A stretch of 24,269 bases of DNA from Saccoglossus kowalevskii. Taxonomy: Eukaryota; Hemichordata; Enteropneusta; Harrimaniidae. Position 1 is the stretch's first letter. Every line of letters begins with the position of its first letter. The DNA is taken from the NCBI RefSeq assembly GCF_000003605.2, contig NW_003158235.1, positions 35,831 through 60,099 on the forward strand. The letters run 5' to 3'. Below the pieces are notes generated by a model. The model was not told the DNA's origin. It searched no databases and saw only the letters and a list, made by a program, of their open reading frames with translations. Both the position numbers and the translations under genes were made by a program. Shown piece by piece: positions 20,801 through 24,269 of the stretch.

Positions 20801-22263
20801 ATGATAAGTTGTGGATGTCAAAACCCATATGGTTACATTTTGTTGTTTCTCCACGTATTTTATACTTTACGCTTATTCTGTATTATGATAATGTAGCCTC
20901 TCTATTATGGTCTAGTGCTAATGGTCAGTAATGGTCTTTATTGGAGAGCGCCTTTACAAACAAGCGTGTACCCATAAGCCTTTGCGTTTTTAGCGCGTGT
21001 TGTTATCGTCGCTTGGGATTCCCGCGCGTGCGCAGGTGACGACCCTCCCGTTTCCCGTGTTTAATTAAAGGTTGAGTCGAGTGACTGAGTGAGTGTAGCA
21101 GACTCAAGAATGTAATTTGACACAGTCTCACATTGCTTACAATGTTTCAGCAACCAGACAGAGATGATTGGAATACCGGAAGAGACGCGATGTGGCAATC
21201 TCTGGTATTGGAAAAAGAAGTAAATCAGCAGCTGTTACGATTGGTTAATCTGGCTGAGAACAAAAATGACCCTCACGTAAGTATAACGTACTAGTAGTTT
21301 GAATTAACAGCTTGTAGAATTACATTGCAGCATAGACCCTCTAACCTCCATGCTCTAACAAACGAGTGATCAGCTGTAATTTGCATAATCACATTTCGCG
21401 GTGTACGAGTTTTGGGGTAATTTGCATAACACCGTCTCGCAAATGGCGAGAGTTTGTTGAGTTTTAATCTGTGAGTTGAAAGAAACCGTTGGTTAAATTT
21501 TACAAGTAATTTTACAAATTACAAGTAACATAGATAACAGGAAATATCGCAGTTCCCTATCTATTAGAGGGTATATGATTGCAGATGTGTTTGTATGGGG
21601 GATAGACCCTTCAGTACCCTCAAAATAACCTTTTTAGCACACGGGAGCACTTTCAGAAGCACAAAATACACGGAATTTTTTTTTACAAATTTGCAAAGTG
21701 ACAATACAACTCCAAAGTCAAGAAGCAAGTTGGAAATCCATTTTTTTCAAAAAATGAGACACTAGCAGTCAGTGATAAAATGAAATCATTGTTCTCAACA
21801 ACGAGACAGTTAGATATAACGTTATAGTTACACAGAGGAACTGCTTATACCGGTAATGTGAAGTTTGTAGGGGAGATACGTTTGCTATTATATGTTCGTG
21901 GTCGCATTAAATTCGGCAGCACCGTCCAACGGCACTATCTTTTTCCGCGTTTTACCCAATTACATTATCAGTTACAAATAGTATTTGTTAAATTAGTAAA
22001 CAAATATAAGTAGATTTCAAGTTAGTATAATGGATCATGTTTAGTAATCTACCGACTAAGTACTTGAAAGCATGATGACAGAATTAAATTTTAAAGCTTA
22101 TTTTTTTCTTGTTTGTCTTTTTCAGCTTGCCGATTTCATAACATCGAACTACCTCAAAGAGCAGGTGGAGTCCATTGCCGAATTTGCCCGACACATTTCA
22201 AACTTAGATCGTGTTGGACCGGGACTCGGTGAATACATGTACGACAAAGAGACTCTTCAGTAG
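17719..22263 (+). CDS. Secreted heavy-chain-type ferritin, 6 exons, 235 residues
   Basis: Ferritin: forms a 24-subunit cage that oxidises Fe(II) and stores iron. Seen: signal peptide (about 1-19), so it is predicted to enter the secretory pathway; an extension (about 20-70) with sequon N59-I-T; then a four-helix core aligning without gaps to human H ferritin at an offset of 62. Ferroxidase ligands are all present: E89, Y96, E124, H127, E169, Q203 (human E27, Y34, E62, H65, E107, Q141). At the three-fold channel D193 (D131) is kept but E134 is T196. The C-terminal stretch [15 protein letters not shown] is two residues shorter than the human loop and lacks the extra tail. Start: the first in-frame ATG, A at -3, directly opening the signal peptide. 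Exons 1-5 all end in phase 0. Very secure as a ferritin; orthology is not assigned. Confidence 0.96.
18597..18640. repeat. Long hairpin in ferritin intron 1
   Basis: Left arm GCTGCAGC plus ACAGTCCCTCTAT, right arm ATAGAGGGACTGT plus GCTGCAGC, with one extra G on the right and a one-base centre. That is about 21 paired bases. It could be a foldback element or the tip of an inverted repeat. Confidence 0.92.
18641..18675. repeat. Second nested hairpin beside the long hairpin
   Basis: GAGACC pairs with GGTCTC, and inside it TGGAC pairs with GTCCA around CTGT. It begins at the base after the first hairpin ends, so the pair may be one structured unit. Confidence 0.7.
19120..19221 (+). CDS. Ferritin exon 2 (residues 31-64, N-terminal extension)
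   Basis: 102 bases, phase 0 on both sides, so skipping it keeps the frame. It encodes an extension before the ferritin core with no family motif and one N-glycosylation sequon (N59-I-T). Acceptor TATTTTCAG. The donor GTACGT at 19222 keeps frame; the GT four bases later does not. Confidence 0.85.
19222..20259. other. Ferritin intron 2 (1.0 kb), no gene seen
   Basis: Contains an 8-bp palindrome GCCCGGGC near 19342 and otherwise AT-rich sequence. Overlapping ORFs on both strands at 19772-20094 are not recognised. Confidence 0.65.
20260..20364 (+). CDS. Ferritin exon 3 (residues 65-99, helix A)
   Basis: Encodes [16 protein letters not shown] and ELYASHVYL, the start of the ferritin fold with ferroxidase ligands E89 and Y96. 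Acceptor TTATAG, donor GTGAGT. Confidence 0.96.
20622..20768 (+). CDS. Ferritin exon 4 (residues 100-148, helix B)
   Basis: Encodes [17 protein letters not shown] and [11 protein letters not shown] (E124, H127 iron ligands), then RRGGRI. Acceptor TTCCTGCAG, donor GTGAGT, phase 0. Confidence 0.97.
20960..21060. promoter_or_regulatory. CpG-rich patch in ferritin intron 4, NRF-1-like site
   Basis: CGCGCGTGCGCA at 21023-21034 differs at one base from the NRF-1 consensus, and an E-box CAGGTG follows at 21033-21038. An internal enhancer or promoter is possible but unproven. Confidence 0.3.
21151..21276 (+). CDS. Ferritin exon 5 (residues 149-190, helix C)
   Basis: Encodes [20 protein letters not shown] with E169, then NKNDPH. 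Acceptor ATGTTTCAG, donor GTAAGT, phase 0. Confidence 0.97.
21277..22125. other. Ferritin intron 5 (0.85 kb), no gene seen
   Basis: AT-rich, with two TTTGCATAA motifs near 21379 and 21420 and a TACCGGTAAT motif near 21849. Nothing coding is seen. Confidence 0.65.
22126..22263 (+). CDS. Ferritin exon 6 (residues 191-235 and stop)
   Basis: Encodes [13 protein letters not shown] (D193, T196, Q203) and ends DKETLQ with TAG at 22261-22263. Acceptor TTTTTCAG. The shorter loop before [11 protein letters not shown] differs from vertebrate H chains. Confidence 0.96.
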   Translation, partial: LADFITSNYLKEQVESIAEFARHISNLDRVGPGLGEYMYDKETLQ

Positions 22264-22653
22264 TGAGTGCTTGGAATCAAGAGTAATGAGCGCCCTCAGC
22301 GTACATCTATGTCAATGGTCAATTTTCGTCAAATTACTAGTAAAAATTGTATCTAGTGTTATTTCAAATGAAATGTTTCAATACACATTAATAATTATTA
22401 CACCTTTAACACCTTAATACATGCCTATTTATTGTAATTGAATAACATGGTTAATACAAGTGATATTGTCAGCTTATATTCTCAGGCATTGGTTTTAAAA
22501 CAAGAACAAACAGAGAACGTTAATTAAAATTGAAAGTCTGGGTAATAATAGTCGACTTCCAGCTATAATTAAAAGAATGAGAATGAAATTAGAAATGGCA
22601 GTAATCGTCTAAAAATTAAATATAATATTTGAACGTATGTAGCTGTTTGATAG

Positions 22654-22659
22654 AATAAA
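22654..22659 (+). terminator. Candidate ferritin poly(A) signal AATAAA
   Basis: First AATAAA after the ferritin stop, giving a 3' UTR of about 400 bases. Earlier ATTAAA variants occur near 22524 and 22568 and could be used instead. Confidence 0.4.
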
Positions 22660-23204
22660 TCTGTTATGCGAAATATTATGATGCGTGGAAATGGTTTATA
22701 CCTGACTATCGCTAACGTCGGGATGGGGGATCTCAAATCAATGTTTCGTTTTTGTTTCGTGCAAAGGACGCTGGTGGCACGAGATAGTCTGGTCACCTGC
22801 CCCAATTTCTTAACTACCCTCAGCGTTGAAATTGGAGCAGGGGACCTGACTAGTGGCACGACTGTGGCGTTTTCATCAATGTGACCCAGGGTGTCCTTGC
22901 TCACATGTCACGTAGTATCGTGTAGACTTTACATGTGCCATGGACAATCCATACGACATAAGATAAGTTTTCAATGACACTGGCTTGCAGACCCAGATCC
23001 TTAGCACGGGCTAACGTTTGGAAGATTTAGCTTGACATTCTTAACTATTTACGAGGTGAACCAGTGTAAATTAACGGTATAAAACAAGTAAACAATATTT
23101 GCCAATATACAAACAAGGGTCGATATAACCTGGAAATTTCGCGTGGCGTCGCTGTAAGGATGTGTGAATCAGCAATTTCTGTGACACATTTGTGTTTTGT
23201 TCAA

Positions 23205-23222
23205 GTTGTTGTTGTTGTTGTT
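23205..23222. repeat. (GTT)6 microsatellite
   Basis: Six perfect GTT units. Confidence 0.95.
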
Positions 23223-23392
23223 GTGTCATTCTTCAAGTAATCTATAAATATAGATGTGTTGCAAAATCAACATCCAGCGCATGCATTGCTTGGTCACTGG
23301 ATATTATATGGGAAGTGCTTCGGATCAATAATGAATTTCATCTATACGCATGATTGGTAATACAATGTTGGATAACTCTTAAAATCACCATT

Positions 23393-23470
23393 AGACTGGC
23401 ACGGTCGGGACTTCTTTTTTGTTTTACCAAAAAAAAAAAATGTTCTTTAGCGTGATCGCGAAAACTAACC
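23393..23470. repeat. Dispersed repeat copy 2
   Basis: Matches 12342-12440 in the same orientation: AGACTGGCA, GGGACTTCTTTTTTGTTTTA, an A-run and CTTTAGCGTGATCGCGAAAA. The element family is unknown. Confidence 0.75.
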
Positions 23471-23632
23471 TGGCGGCTAAAGAAATTCCGACTGGACGCA
23501 TCTGCGGGCATTTGCTGCTGTTAATTATTCATGAAGTCATTGATCTGGATCCGGCTGTATACCGATAATGTGTATATAATTGACAGACGAAGCAAAATAC
23601 TTTTCGGGACCAAAAACGCCGCGAAACCACGG

Positions 23633-23818
23633 CTACTGGTCCCATTGCCAGTTTGCCAGAACACTCATCGCCCAGTCAATCTTTCCCTGGAATCTTCTAC
23701 TTAGTTTCATCTCCACACCGTCACCATATACCAGTTTCAAATATCCTTCAGATCTCCGACAAAATTCGATAAACACCTTGACGTAATAGCAATAATTGTT
23801 CAAAATCAGAAACTGCAT
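23633..23818 (-). CDS. Small orphan ORF, possible terminal exon
   Basis: I do not recognise this. The minus-strand frame gives 61 residues, with a protein-like second half (SEGYLKLVYGDGVEMKLSRR, then IDWAMSVLANW). It starts at ATG with the sequence AAATGCAG just before TTTCTG, so it could also be a last exon with a weak acceptor. A plus-strand ORF overlaps it. Chance or a mobile-element remnant is possible. Confidence 0.2.
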   Translation of the reverse strand: MQFLILNNYCYYVKVFIEFCRRSEGYLKLVYGDGVEMKLSRRFQGKIDWAMSVLANWQWDQ

Positions 23819-24269
23819 TTAAAACTGAACTGTTCACACGAAGTTAATTTGGAAGACAATACATGACTACACAAAACACAACAACAGCAATACCGGTAAT
23901 AAACCTGTATCAGAAATTACCATATACAGAATGGATAAACCACTTTAAATCTAATTCAAACACTTCAAAGCTCAGACAAGAAGGATAAAAGCAGCACCAA
24001 GAAACATTGAAAACATGAAGAAAACAAACGAATAGCTAAAACAAGAAAATAACATTACACGAAATCACTACAGTATTAAGAAAACTAAAGTGAGAATAGG
24101 AAATCTTCTGGCAATGGCATCGATGGAATACCGCCGGAGATGTTGAAATATGGTAGCCCACTTCTGAGTCAATCTCTACATTATCATATAACGGTATTAT
24201 TTACCATGTACTTATAGCTGAACATTACCCACAGCTTTAAAAACATCAACACAATAACACCTATCCATA

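Larger units (their letters stand above)
22264..24269. other. Ferritin 3' UTR and downstream region
   Basis: After the ferritin 3' UTR there is overlapping open frame on both strands at 22569-22904, a (GTT)6 run at 23205-23222, dispersed repeat copy 2 and a small minus-strand ORF at 23633-23818. No known gene is identified. Confidence 0.6.

Noticed and set aside
22569-22904. Overlapping ORFs on both strands after the ferritin gene
   Set aside because: Neither strand gives a recognisable protein, and the region lies in or just beyond the ferritin 3' UTR.

Overview
This window reads as nuclear DNA of an invertebrate animal, probably marine. It is AT-rich, its genes are split by short GT-AG introns, and its spacers hold many diverged repeats. 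I could rebuild three protein-coding genes exon by exon from splice sites, reading phase and family motifs. The species cannot be fixed from sequence alone; hemichordate, mollusc or another marine invertebrate all remain possible. I see no bacterial, phage or CRISPR features, no rRNA, and no convincing tRNA.

Left third (2834-10448, minus strand): an arylsulfatase B-type sulfatase (ARSB/I/J family). Eight exons encode 422 residues, with a signal peptide and every active-site position I could check. The last, C-terminal exon or exons were not found in the first 2.8 kb, so the model is 3'-incomplete. Its introns hold a 76-bp direct repeat and AT-rich filler.

Middle (13278-15733, minus strand): a complete six-exon gene for a 347-residue protein with two RNA-recognition motifs, distantly like hnRNP A/B, Musashi or DAZAP1. 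Between it and the sulfatase lie 2.8 kb with one unexplained minus-strand ORF (11996-12280) and a dispersed repeat that has a second copy near 23.4 kb.

Right third (17719-22263, plus strand): a complete six-exon secreted ferritin of 235 residues. It has a signal peptide, an N-terminal extension largely encoded by its own in-frame exon, an intact H-type ferroxidase centre, and Thr in place of the three-fold-channel Glu134. Intron 1 contains a long, nearly perfect hairpin. The RRM gene and the ferritin gene are divergent (head to head) across about 2 kb holding two CpG-rich patches, which are the likely promoters.

The three genes do not form an obvious pathway. The sulfatase and ferritin are both predicted to enter the secretory route; the RRM protein is predicted to be nuclear or cytoplasmic. 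I found no clear new multi-gene system. The most interesting points are the unusual ferritin N-terminus and channel, the intronic hairpins, the divergent promoter region and two orphan ORFs.
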